A stretch of 64,000 nt of DNA from Chloroflexota bacterium (GTDB lineage: Bacteria > Chloroflexota > UBA11872): the NCBI GenBank assembly GCA_026708035.1, contig JAPOVQ010000006.1, forward strand, positions 59,554 through 123,553, written 5' to 3'. The translations under genes and the position numbers were made by a program. Of this stretch, positions 1 through 7,768 are shown piece after piece. Numbering within the stretch: position 1 is the stretch's first letter; each line of letters starts with the position of its first letter. Under the pieces are notes generated by a model. The model was given only the letters and a program-made list of their open reading frames with translations, had not been told where the DNA came from and made no database searches.

Positions 1-1356
1 CTGTCCAGCGCGCTGCGCATTCGCGAGCACCACAACCGGGCGTTGGCGACCACGCTGTCCACGGCGGTCATCGCCTACGTCGGCTGGAAGATCGTCCAGT
101 CGCCCGAGCAAGCGTTGCAGTTCGCCTTCAACGGCCTGCCGGTGGGCGCCGTCTATGCGTTGCTGGCGCTGGGATTCACCCTCGTCTACAGCACGGTCTG
201 GTTCTTCGATCTGTACTACGGCGCGGCCGCCGCGCTCGGCGCCTACGGCGTCTTCTATTTGCGGTCGCAGGACTTTCTGGGCGGTCGCTACGACGTCAAC
301 AATCATTTCGTCAATATCGCGTTTGCAGCCGTGGTTGCCGGGGTCGTCGCATGGGCGCTCCACGAAAACTTCCACAGCCGTCTGCGGAGCCGCGTCAGAC
401 CGAACGTGCTGCTCGGGGTTGGCGCCCTGCTCACCGGGGCGGTTGGCATCTATATGTGGCTGGTCCTTGCCAATCCAAGCAACCTCAACGGCCTGCTCAG
501 CCCGGTCATCGGCGTGTCCGTCGCGACGGTGGCGCTCTGGGCGTTGCAGCGGGCCTACCGGCGCCTGTCATTCGGCAGGGGCCGGTCGGCCATCGTTGCT
601 CTTGTCCCAGCCGCGACGGCCCTCGGGGCCTACTGCGGCTTCCTCGTGGCGGTTACCCCCGAATCCAAGCTCTACTTGAGCTGGGGCGTGTCCTGCCTGC
701 TGGCGGGGGCCGTGAGCCTGGCTCTCTACCGAGGTCTCTACGTGTACATGCGCCTCAGGGCCAAGTCGCCATTGATCATGCTGGTTGCCTCGCTCGGGAT
801 CCTGTTGGCGATCACCGCCATCATCACCATCGTCTTCCGAGCCGCGCCGCGCCCCCTGCCGGAAGCCTTCGGCAGCGACGTGTGGACCATCGCCGGCGCG
901 AACATCAAGGGTTTCAACGTCTTCGCGATCGGCGTGGCGCTCGCCGGCTTCACCGGCCTGCTGGTCCTCCTCAAACGGACCGCCTTCGGGACGGCGGTAC
1001 GAGCCATCGGCGATGATGAAGAAGTGTCGAAGGTCGTGGGCATCAACACCACGGTCGTCATTGCCGTCGTCTTCTTCATTGGTGCGATGTTCGCCGCCCT
1101 CGCCGGGATTCTCAGCGGCCACGACACCGCCATCCAGCCCCGCATGGGCCTGCTGCTGCTCCTCAAAGGCTGGATCGCCTCTGTGATCGGCGGCATCGGG
1201 AATCTGCACGGTGCCATCATCGGCGGCTTCGCCTTGGGCATGATCGAGCAGTTCGGCATCTGGGATCTGGCCGGCGAGTGGAAGGACGTCATTTCGTTCG
1301 TGGTCCTCATCATTTTCCTGTCGTTCTGGCCTCAGGGCCTCTTGCCGCGGAGATAG
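1..1356 (+). CDS. livH: Branched-chain amino acid ABC transporter permease (LivH-like), 5' end at or beyond window edge
   Basis: Inner-membrane permease of a LivHMGF-type importer. The frame has no stop between base 1 and the first plausible start (TTG at 43), so the true start may lie upstream of the window. The LivH signature is visible: an N-terminal hydrophobic stretch with GLPVGAVYALLALGFTLVYS, and a C-terminal cytoplasmic loop (GTAVRAIGDDEEVSKVVGIN) that contacts the ATPases. At 437 residues or more it is far longer than the roughly 290 usual for LivH. The excess lies between about residues 95 and 232 and looks like extra membrane helices and basic loops. Four bases separate it from livM. 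No substrate-binding protein is visible, so the substrate is unknown. Confidence 0.88.
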   Translation: MSSALRIREHHNRALATTLSTAVIAYVGWKIVQSPEQALQFAFNGLPVGAVYALLALGFTLVYSTVWFFDLYYGAAAALGAYGVFYLRSQDFLGGRYDVNNHFVNIAFAAVVAGVVAWALHENFHSRLRSRVRPNVLLGVGALLTGAVGIYMWLVLANPSNLNGLLSPVIGVSVATVALWALQRAYRRLSFGRGRSAIVALVPAATALGAYCGFLVAVTPESKLYLSWGVSCLLAGAVSLALYRGLYVYMRLRAKSPLIMLVASLGILLAITAIITIVFRAAPRPLPEAFGSDVWTIAGANIKGFNVFAIGVALAGFTGLLVLLKRTAFGTAVRAIGDDEEVSKVVGINTTVVIAVVFFIGAMFAALAGILSGHDTAIQPRMGLLLLLKGWIASVIGGIGNLHGAIIGGFALGMIEQFGIWDLAGEWKDVISFVVLIIFLSFWPQGLLPRR

Positions 1357-1360
1357 CGCC

Positions 1361-2416
1361 GTGGCAATGAGTACCCAGGCCATCGGCAATCTGCTGCGGC
1401 GGACACGCGATCTGCGGCGGCGCCCCCGATTTGGCAAGGGAAACATCGAGCTCTGGGCCAACCTGGTCATCCTGTCCTGGGCGGCGGGGTTCATGCTGTG
1501 GCAAGGCGTCGGCTTCGCCATCAACGTGAGCACGTTCTTCGCCATCTGGGCGATCTTGGCGGTCAGCCTGAACCTGGTGGTGGGCTATACCGGCCTGCTG
1601 TCCGTGGGACACGTCGGATTCTTTGGCATCGGGGCCTATGCGATGGCGATCCTCAGCTCCGACGCCTCATACGAGCAGCTGCGCACGGAAGCCATCCCCA
1701 CTTTCGGCTGGCCCTTCTTTGCCGCGCTGCCGGTCAGCGTGATCCTGGCCGGGTTGGTGGCGATCGTGGTGGGCGTTGCCTTCAACCGATTCCGAGACGA
1801 CATTTACGTCCTCGTCTCCTTCGGTTTCGCCGTCATCGCCTTCAATATCTTCTTGAACTGGCGCGCGCTGACCCGGGGGGCCTTTGGCATTCATGAGATC
1901 GCCAGGCCCGAGATCGGCGGGTGGACGCTCAACGGCGCGTTCGAGTTTCTCGTCCTGGTGCTCGTGTTCCTCGCCACCGTCGTAGTGATTTCGTGGTTCA
2001 TCGTGACCTCATCGTTTGGACGGGTGCTCAAAGCCATCCGGGAGGATGAGCAAGCCATCGAGGTCTTTGGCTACCAGACCGCCCACTACAAGCTCGCCGT
2101 CTGGGTGATCTCCGCGATGATGGCGGGACTGGCGGGCGCGCTGCTCGCCAGCAAGACCAGCTTCATCGATCCCAATTCGTTCATCCTGCTGGAATCGATT
2201 CTCCTAGTCTCCATCGTCATCCTCGGCGGGCTGGCCACGATCTGGGGATCGCTGCTGGGGGCCATGGCCTTCGTGATGCTCGAAGAGGGCATGCGCTTCC
2301 TGCCGTTTCTGCCCAACGAGCACATCGGTCAGGCCCGGCAGGTCGTGCTGGGAATCTTGCTCGTGCTGATGATGTTGTTCCGGCCGCAAGGCCTGGTCGG
2401 GAAGTTCAGGCTATGA
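1361..2416 (+). CDS. livM: Branched-chain amino acid ABC transporter permease (LivM-like)
   Basis: Second membrane subunit of the transporter, 351 residues from GTG 1361 (ATG 1367 is an alternative). The typical LivM core is present: AVSLNLVVGYTGLLSVGHVGFFGIGAYA early on, the coupling loop FGRVLKAIREDEQAIEVFGY, and a final LFRPQGLVGKF, the usual LivM ending. The stop overlaps the livG start (ATGA at 2413-2416), indicating translational coupling. An N-terminal basic segment of about 35 residues before the first helix is longer than usual. Substrate specificity cannot be read from the sequence. Confidence 0.9.
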   Translation: MAMSTQAIGNLLRRTRDLRRRPRFGKGNIELWANLVILSWAAGFMLWQGVGFAINVSTFFAIWAILAVSLNLVVGYTGLLSVGHVGFFGIGAYAMAILSSDASYEQLRTEAIPTFGWPFFAALPVSVILAGLVAIVVGVAFNRFRDDIYVLVSFGFAVIAFNIFLNWRALTRGAFGIHEIARPEIGGWTLNGAFEFLVLVLVFLATVVVISWFIVTSSFGRVLKAIREDEQAIEVFGYQTAHYKLAVWVISAMMAGLAGALLASKTSFIDPNSFILLESILLVSIVILGGLATIWGSLLGAMAFVMLEEGMRFLPFLPNEHIGQARQVVLGILLVLMMLFRPQGLVGKFRL

Positions 2417-3168
2417 AAACCGAAGTCGATCCCCGCGTATTCGCCCTGGAGACGAAGGCGATCTCCAAGAGCTTCGGCGCGGTTCGCGCCGTGGACGAAC
2501 TCTCGATGTCCATCTTCCGAGAGTGGATCACCTGCATCGTGGGTCCGAACGGCTCGGGCAAGTCGACCTTGATCAACCTGTTGAGCGGGATGCTGCCCAT
2601 TGACGAAGGCATCGTCGTCATCGACACCGTTGGAATCCGCGTCCTGAAGGCGCACGAGACGCCGGATCACGGGATCACCAGGACCTTCCAGGAAGTGCGG
2701 CTCTTCGACCAGATCAGCGTGTGGGACAACATCATGGTCGGCCTCACCGAACGCCGCCTGTTTCCCTCGCTCCTGGAGCGGACGAAGCGCCGCCACGAAG
2801 AGAAGGCCGAGGAGATTCTCCGGAGCGTCGGGATGTGGGAGAAGCGCGACGCCATGGCCGGCGATTTGTCCTACGGCCAGCGCAAGCTGCTGGAGATCGG
2901 CCGCGTGATGGCCCTGGACGTGAACATCTATCTGTTCGACGAGCCCTTTGCCGGCCTCTTTCCCCGGATGCTGGAACGCGTCAAGGCCATCCTGAAGGAG
3001 ATGCGCCGGCAGAAGCGCACCGTCATCTTCGTCTCCCACAACATGGATATCGTGCGCGAGCTGTCCGACCACATTTTCGTGCTGGACAGCGGCAGCCTGC
3101 TTGCCGTGGGAGAGGTCGACGAGGTGCTCGGCAGGTCCACCGTCATCGACGCCTACCTGGGCCACTAG
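2413..3168 (+). CDS. livG: Branched-chain amino acid ABC transporter ATP-binding protein (LivG-like)
   Basis: Cytoplasmic ATPase subunit, 251 residues. Walker A GPNGSGKST lies at residues 44-52, the signature is LSYGQRKLLEIGR near residue 153 (LSYGQ, the usual LivG form), Walker B is IYLFDEPFAGL near 176, and the switch His sits in VSHNMD. It overlaps livM by four bases and is followed two bases later by livF. LivG and LivF normally form the heterodimer that drives LivH/LivM. Confidence 0.92.
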   Translation: MKTEVDPRVFALETKAISKSFGAVRAVDELSMSIFREWITCIVGPNGSGKSTLINLLSGMLPIDEGIVVIDTVGIRVLKAHETPDHGITRTFQEVRLFDQISVWDNIMVGLTERRLFPSLLERTKRRHEEKAEEILRSVGMWEKRDAMAGDLSYGQRKLLEIGRVMALDVNIYLFDEPFAGLFPRMLERVKAILKEMRRQKRTVIFVSHNMDIVRELSDHIFVLDSGSLLAVGEVDEVLGRSTVIDAYLGH

Positions 3169-3170
3169 CT

Positions 3171-3929
3171 ATGGACGGCAATGCCGGAACGATGTTCCTC
3201 GAGATGGTCGACATCTCCGTGCGCTACGGGGCCGTGCGCGCACTGACCGACGTGTCGCTGGGGGTCCGGAAGGGCGAAGTCGTCGCGGTGATGGGTCCCA
3301 ACGGGGCCGGAAAATCCACCGTGCTCAAGGCCATCATGGGCCTCGCGCCCGTGGTCGGCGGCGAAGTCTACTGGCGTCAGGAACCGCTAGATGCGGCGAC
3401 CCACGAGATCGTCAAACAGGGCATCGCGTTCGTGCCGCAAGGCCGGCGCGTCTTCACCCATCTCACCATTCAAGAGAACCTGGAGATGGGCTGCCTCTAT
3501 CTGAACGACGACACCGAGAAGGCCCGCCGCCTCGATTCAGTCCTGGAGCTCTTCCCGATCCTGCACGAGAAGCGCCGCGACTACGCCAGCCAGATGTCCG
3601 GCGGGCAGCAGCAAATGCTGGCCCTGGGCCGCGGGCTCATGGCCGCCCCGGACGTGCTGCTGCTCGACGAGCCGACCCTGGGCCTGGCGCCAGTCGTGGT
3701 CAAGGAGGTGTTTCAGAAAGTCGCCGAGATCAGCGAGCGACTCAACACCACCATCATGGTCGTCGAGCACAACATCAAAGGCGTGCTCGACATCGTCGAC
3801 CGCGCCTACGTCCTCGACATGGGCCGCGTCGTCCACGACGGCACGCCCCAATCGGTCCAAGAGACCGACATCCTGACCCAGGTCTTCTTGGGCAAGGTCG
3901 ACGCGGGGGAAGACCAAGACGCGGAGTAG
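3171..3929 (+). CDS. livF: Branched-chain amino acid ABC transporter ATP-binding protein (LivF-like)
   Basis: Second ATPase of the importer, 252 residues from ATG 3171 (ATG 3192 is an in-frame alternative closer to the conserved start). Walker A MGPNGAGKST is at residues 41-50, the signature MSGGQQQMLALGRGL near 142, Walker B VLLLDEPTLGLAP near 162, and the switch His in VVEHN. The open frame extends upstream inside livG, but that part is a shadow. Last gene of the liv operon. Confidence 0.92.
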   Translation: MDGNAGTMFLEMVDISVRYGAVRALTDVSLGVRKGEVVAVMGPNGAGKSTVLKAIMGLAPVVGGEVYWRQEPLDAATHEIVKQGIAFVPQGRRVFTHLTIQENLEMGCLYLNDDTEKARRLDSVLELFPILHEKRRDYASQMSGGQQQMLALGRGLMAAPDVLLLDEPTLGLAPVVVKEVFQKVAEISERLNTTIMVVEHNIKGVLDIVDRAYVLDMGRVVHDGTPQSVQETDILTQVFLGKVDAGEDQDAE

Positions 3930-4151
3930 GGGTGCGAGGCACCATCAAGCGAGATCCGACGCACCACGCACGGCCTCGGGATCGTCGCACGGATCAATCC
4001 TAGACTCTCGCTCTGGGAGACGCTTGCAAACCCCGGTAGTGCTGATCACAGTCGGCGCAGGCTGGATTCCGGCCTTCGCCGGAATGGCGGACCGATTTGC
4101 AACGGAAGCCTCTCGCGACAACGGCGTGAGGATTGCGAAAGGAAGAACCAC
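3930..4151. other. Non-coding stretch after the liv operon
   Basis: No gene of its own is visible. It holds one copy of a dispersed palindromic repeat (4062-4090) and ends in the AGGA-like ribosome binding site of the short ORF at 4152. No U-tract terminator for the liv operon was found. Confidence 0.5.
4062..4090. repeat. Dispersed palindromic (REP-like) repeat, copy 1
   Basis: Inverted repeat ATTCCGGC (4066-4073), loop CTTC, GCCGGAAT (4078-4085). The surrounding 29 bases are nearly identical to those at 50323-50351; the differences are in the loop and near the 3' end. Two intergenic copies 46 kb apart mark a dispersed repeat family rather than a single terminator. Confidence 0.7.
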
Positions 4152-4349
4152 ATGCCACACGTTCCCAATGATGCATTGCGGCAAGTCCAAGAGGCCCTCG
4201 AGAGGTACGAAAAAGTAGTCGAGGATAGTTGCCTAAAGAGATCAACGCGGGATACGTACATAGTGCATGCGCGAAACTTCGTACGCTGGCTCGACGATGA
4301 CTTCGAGCCAGGCGGGACGTTGAAGAGCCAAGCAGGCGCCGCAAGGTAG
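4152..4349 (+). CDS. Small protein resembling the N-terminal core-binding domain of tyrosine recombinases
   Basis: A 65-residue ORF preceded by a purine-rich site (aaaggaag). The segment from residue 18 (YEKVVEDSCLKRSTRDTY) through ARNFVRWLDDDFEPG has the helix pattern of the SAM-like, core-binding domain of phage integrases: an R-S-T-x-x-T-Y motif, then a helix ending N-F-x-R-W-L. No catalytic domain follows, so it is either an integrase fragment or one of the small stand-alone proteins that share this domain. Flanked by a dispersed repeat and a gene remnant, which suggests past rearrangement. Function unknown. Confidence 0.5.
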   Translation: MPHVPNDALRQVQEALERYEKVVEDSCLKRSTRDTYIVHARNFVRWLDDDFEPGGTLKSQAGAAR

Positions 4350-4417
4350 CGATGTTCCGCCACTATGGCCGGGCGCAGTCTGGCGCAGATCCGAAATGCC
4401 GTCTCGGGGCGGCGCCA

Positions 4418-4463
4418 CGCCTACACGTGGACGTCTAGCTCGCCGTCGTCCACTTCGACCGTG
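4418..4463 (-). pseudogene. Remnant copy of the 3' end of the Rieske gene
   Basis: These 46 bases closely match 6061-6106, the 3' end of the Rieske gene 1.6 kb away, with only a handful of mismatches. On the minus strand this copy reads TVEVDDGELDVHV-stop, against TVEVDDGELYVHV-stop in the intact gene. No reading frame continues upstream, so it is a tail fragment. It directly follows the stop of the methyltransferase gene, in the same orientation as the intact Rieske gene. Confidence 0.7.
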
Positions 4464-4482
4464 CCTGACCTGAGCCACACCT

Positions 4483-5175
4483 TCACAATTCGGACCGAAC
4501 CAGTTCGAGCAGCATGATCTTGGGCACCGGATCGTCAGGCAAATGCGGATCGGACGGGTTGGGCGGGACGTCCACCAGGCTCCGAAGTAGGAATCCCTGC
4601 TGCCGATACGCCGTCATTAGGTCCTCGAACGATCGGTAGTAGAACGGGACTTCATACCGCGCTTGCTCCGTGCCAAAGGTTTGCGCGAGCGCTCCTGATC
4701 CGAAGTAGTCGTCCACCTTGCCGCGTGCCGCGACCGCGTAGGGGTTGTTGAGCGAAAGGAGAAACCGACCGCCGGGCTCGAGGGCATCGGCAATCGCGCC
4801 TAGAACGCCGACGTGATCCTCGCAGTCTTCGAGCACCATATTCGCCGTCGCCAGATCGAATGACCCTCGGTGGGACGGCAACCCCTCGGCCAGGTCCGCC
4901 TCGACGTACTCGATGGCAAGCTGATCCTGCTCCTCGAAGCCCCGCGCGAGGTGCAGGAGATTCGGCGAGATGTCGACGGCCACCACGTCGGCCCCTTGGC
5001 GCGCGAACAGGCGGGCCAGGTGACCTTCACCGCAGCCTGCGTCCAAGACCCGCTTGCCGGACACGTCGCCCGCCATCTCCAGCAGACGAGAGGCGAGGTG
5101 GTGGAGAAAGGCGCTCAGCGATCCCGAGCGAACTTCGGTTGCATACCAATCGGCGATGGGGTCGTACGCGGCCAT
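4483..5175 (-). CDS. Class I SAM-dependent methyltransferase
   Basis: Cytoplasmic methyltransferase of about 230 residues. SAM-binding motif I is VLDAGCGEGHLAR (residues 43-55), followed by the acidic strand end VVAVDIS and motif post-I FDLATANMVLEDCED. The fold matches the Methyltransf_11/25 group; the substrate is not predictable. Start chosen at ATG 5175 because it overlaps the stop of the upstream gene in TGATG; GTG 5178 is one codon earlier. Co-transcribed with the metallophosphoesterase. Confidence 0.82.
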   Translation of the reverse strand: MAAYDPIADWYATEVRSGSLSAFLHHLASRLLEMAGDVSGKRVLDAGCGEGHLARLFARQGADVVAVDISPNLLHLARGFEEQDQLAIEYVEADLAEGLPSHRGSFDLATANMVLEDCEDHVGVLGAIADALEPGGRFLLSLNNPYAVAARGKVDDYFGSGALAQTFGTEQARYEVPFYYRSFEDLMTAYRQQGFLLRSLVDVPPNPSDPHLPDDPVPKIMLLELVRSEL

Positions 5176-5948
5176 CACCTCAGAGCCCTCAGGTCGGTCC
5201 AGCTCGGGTCACGCGGCTCGAAGGGCGCCCACTCGAAGGCAATGCGCCAGCGGGCGAATCCGGTCAACGGACCGCCGCTATCCGTAAGCACGCAAATCCC
5301 CTGGTACCACGGCCCCAGACCGTCGCCGGGCCGGTAGCCGGAGCTGCGAACCACGAGCGCCGCCCGGCCATTTGGAAGCGCGATACGCAGAAGCGTGGGG
5401 CCCGGAGTGTGGCCGCACAGGATCAGGTCGGCCGATGCGACGCCGTCGCGGGACAGCGCCGCGTCGATCTCTTGATCGGAAAAAGCCGGAGTGAAGGCCG
5501 GGCCAGAGTCCCAGATCGCGACGAGCGGATTGCCGGGCATGCCATGGCACACGAACACATCCCCTTCCCGCGTCCCAGCGAGCGACAGCTCGGCCGGCAA
5601 GGCCCGCAGCCATTCGAGGTCCGAGGAATTGATCGCAGCCTGCCCTCGCTCGATGTGGGACAGGAAATAGTCAGGCGAGTCCGGCCGGCGCCGCCGGGCG
5701 GCGACGGTCGATTCCCAGCGGGGCGTTCCCCAGTCACGCAGATAGGCCTCGTTGTTGCCATAGATGACGTCGACGCCCTCCGCGCGCAGGAGATCCATCG
5801 TCTCGCCGGGCGGGTCGGGCGAAAACGGTGCAGTAAGAAAGTCGCCGCAATGCACGATGCGATCCGGCGAATGGCGCCGGCATACCTCGATCGCCGCTTC
5901 GAGTCCCGGCACGAAGCCGTGCGTGTCACCAATCAGGCATATCCGCAT
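5175..5948 (-). CDS. Calcineurin-like metallophosphoesterase
   Basis: About 257 residues from ATG 5948 (an in-frame ATG at 5960 adds four residues). Phosphoesterase motifs appear in order: GDTHG (residues 7-11), a later HCGDF, YGNNE, CHGMPG and CGHTPGP, which supply the two-metal ligands. The length and motif order fit the YfcE/Ser-Thr phosphatase-like group, so phosphomonoester or phosphodiester hydrolysis is expected. Its stop overlaps the start of the methyltransferase. Confidence 0.82.
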   Translation of the reverse strand: MRICLIGDTHGFVPGLEAAIEVCRRHSPDRIVHCGDFLTAPFSPDPPGETMDLLRAEGVDVIYGNNEAYLRDWGTPRWESTVAARRRRPDSPDYFLSHIERGQAAINSSDLEWLRALPAELSLAGTREGDVFVCHGMPGNPLVAIWDSGPAFTPAFSDQEIDAALSRDGVASADLILCGHTPGPTLLRIALPNGRAALVVRSSGYRPGDGLGPWYQGICVLTDSGGPLTGFARWRIAFEWAPFEPRDPSWTDLRALR

Positions 5949-6063
5949 GCCGCACACCACAAGACGCTGCCGAGCACAGGCCCCACCTGCGCAAGTCTAC
6001 GGACGGTGCTGCGCTGCCATCGTCCAACCGCGGCGCCGCGCCTACTGTGGTGGAAGGCCCCGC

Positions 6064-6420
6064 CTAAACGTGGACGTAAAGCTCGCCGTCGTCCACCTCG
6101 ACGGTGTACGCCCGGAGCCGCTCGCCGAGTCCGCGGATGCGCTCGCCGGTGTCGAGGTCGAACTCCACCTGGTGCCAGGGGCAGAGCAGCACGCGTCCGT
6201 CGAGGACCCACTCCAGCTGCCAGTCGGTGTCCGCCGAGCCCATCAGCGTGCCGCTGATCGCGCCTTCGCAGGCGGGGCCGAGCTGGTGCGGGCAGCGGTT
6301 GCGATAGGCCCGGAACTTGCCGTTGACGTTGAAGACGCCGATCTCGAAGTTGCGGTGCTTGACGAACGTGCGCTCGCCGGGCGCCAAGGCGTCGGCGGAT
6401 CCGGCGTGGATGCGCGCCAT
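6064..6420 (-). CDS. Rieske [2Fe-2S] ferredoxin-like protein
   Basis: A 118-residue single-domain Rieske protein. Cluster ligands are Cys43 and His45 in CPHQLGP and Cys80 and His83 in CPWHQVEF. It lacks a membrane anchor and an oxygenase catalytic domain, so it would act as a soluble electron carrier or as a ferredoxin component. It starts five bases after the stop of the amidohydrolase gene, so the two are probably one operon. The last codons are duplicated at 4418-4463. Confidence 0.88.
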   Translation of the reverse strand: MARIHAGSADALAPGERTFVKHRNFEIGVFNVNGKFRAYRNRCPHQLGPACEGAISGTLMGSADTDWQLEWVLDGRVLLCPWHQVEFDLDTGERIRGLGERLRAYTVEVDDGELYVHV

Positions 6421-6425
6421 CGGGG

Positions 6426-7544
6426 CTAGGCGGCGCGCACGGGCGCGTCAATGCCGAACAGCGCCAGCGCGTTTCCGCCCATGATCTTCCGCTTCGCGTC
6501 CACCGAAAACGGCATGTTGAGCACCTGGCGCGGATGATCGAAGTCGTGGTGGGGCCAGTCGGACGCGAACAGCACTTGGTCGGCACCGTCGAACATGTCG
6601 AGCATCGTCACCAGGTCCTGGGGACGCTCGGGCTCCTCGATCGGCTGGGTCGAGAAGTAGAACTTCCGGATGTAGTGGCTCGGCGGATGTTCCAGCAGGG
6701 GCGCCAGCGAGCGGTATTCGTGGTACTCCTTATCCAGCCGCCACATCGTAAATGGCACCCACGAGATGCCGCCCTCGGTGAAGACGATGCGCAGGTCGGG
6801 AAATCGCGCCGGTATGGCCGATTCGAGCATGCTGAACATGTTGGCCATCAGGGCAAACTCGTGCTGGATCGGGTGGCGGAACAGAATCGTGCGGAACTGC
6901 TCGACGTTGAAGGGGAACGCGGCGTGAATCAGGCCCACGCTGTGGAGCATCACCGGCAGCCCCATCTCGGCGGCGGCCTCGAAGATCGGCGTATAGCGCC
7001 GGGCGCCCCACAGCGGACTGACGCCCGCCGTCGGCAGGTAGACGCCGACGAATTCGTCGAGCGCCCCATAGCGGCGGATCTCGCGCGCGGCGTTCTCCGG
7101 GTCTTGCGGCGCGGCGACCACGGCCCCGTAGAGACCATCCGCGCGGCTCACCCACTCCTCGGCCAGCCAGGCGTTGTAGGCGCGGCCCAGCGCCGCCGCG
7201 TAGACGTCGTCGGGCAGCGCCGCCATCGTGAGCAGGTGGTCCGGGAACAAGATGCCGATATCGACCGCCAGCGCGTCCAGGTCCTCGCGCATCTGCCGCG
7301 GCGTGTGCACGGACCGCGCACCCGCCCCGCGGTCGGGCAGGGGCAGATCGATCGCGAGCCGGAGCGCATATCCCGGAATGTCCAAATAGCGGCGCGGCAA
7401 CGTGCTGATGTGCTCCAGCACGCGGCGATAGGGCGGGTCCACGTAGGGCGCCAACGCCTCGGGCGTGTCGTTGACGTGGACGTCGACATCCACGATGACC
7501 ATGTCGTCGCGGGTGGTGGACGGTCGATCGGCGGTGACCGCCAT
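6426..7544 (-). CDS. Amidohydrolase family 2 (TIM-barrel metal-dependent hydrolase)
   Basis: 372 residues from ATG 7544, the first start before conserved sequence; a longer frame upstream is not supported. Visible features are the N-terminal metal motif DVDVHVN, a central LHSVG, and C-terminal FASDWPHHDF, with a typical ending (GGNALALFGID). This is the amidohydrolase_2 superfamily that includes ACMSD-like decarboxylases and hydrolases of aromatic or lactone intermediates. The adjacent Rieske protein suggests degradation of aromatic or cyclic compounds, but this is inference. Confidence 0.82.
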   Translation of the reverse strand: MAVTADRPSTTRDDMVIVDVDVHVNDTPEALAPYVDPPYRRVLEHISTLPRRYLDIPGYALRLAIDLPLPDRGAGARSVHTPRQMREDLDALAVDIGILFPDHLLTMAALPDDVYAAALGRAYNAWLAEEWVSRADGLYGAVVAAPQDPENAAREIRRYGALDEFVGVYLPTAGVSPLWGARRYTPIFEAAAEMGLPVMLHSVGLIHAAFPFNVEQFRTILFRHPIQHEFALMANMFSMLESAIPARFPDLRIVFTEGGISWVPFTMWRLDKEYHEYRSLAPLLEHPPSHYIRKFYFSTQPIEEPERPQDLVTMLDMFDGADQVLFASDWPHHDFDHPRQVLNMPFSVDAKRKIMGGNALALFGIDAPVRAA

Positions 7545-7677
7545 GCGGCAAGTCCCTCGGCAGCGAGCCAGGCGGGCCATTCTATGCCGGATCGCGAGCG
7601 GCGACCTACCGGCGACCGGAGACGCTTGTCTGGATGGTCGACATTCCACCTCCAAGCCCCGGATCACCCTCGCCCTA

Positions 7678-7702
7678 GCCCTCTCCCATCAAGGGAGAGG
7701 GG
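7678..7702. repeat. Perfect 9-bp hairpin repeat upstream of pyruvate kinase
   Basis: CCCTCTCCC (7679-7687), loop ATCAA, GGGAGAGGG (7693-7701). The longer context (CGCCCTAGCCCTCTCCC) resembles intergenic repeats seen in many GC-rich genomes. There is no downstream T-run, so a dispersed repeat is more likely than an intrinsic terminator. Only one copy was noticed in this window. Confidence 0.55.
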
Positions 7703-7768
7703 ACCGGACCTGTCCCCCGATCTCCACTGGAGGGATGGCGCAAGCGTCTCCAATCGCGGGATTGCCGC

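Noticed and set aside
7678..7702. Hairpin considered as an intrinsic terminator
   Set aside because: It is upstream of pyk on the plus strand and outside the 3' end of any gene; no U-tract follows on either strand.
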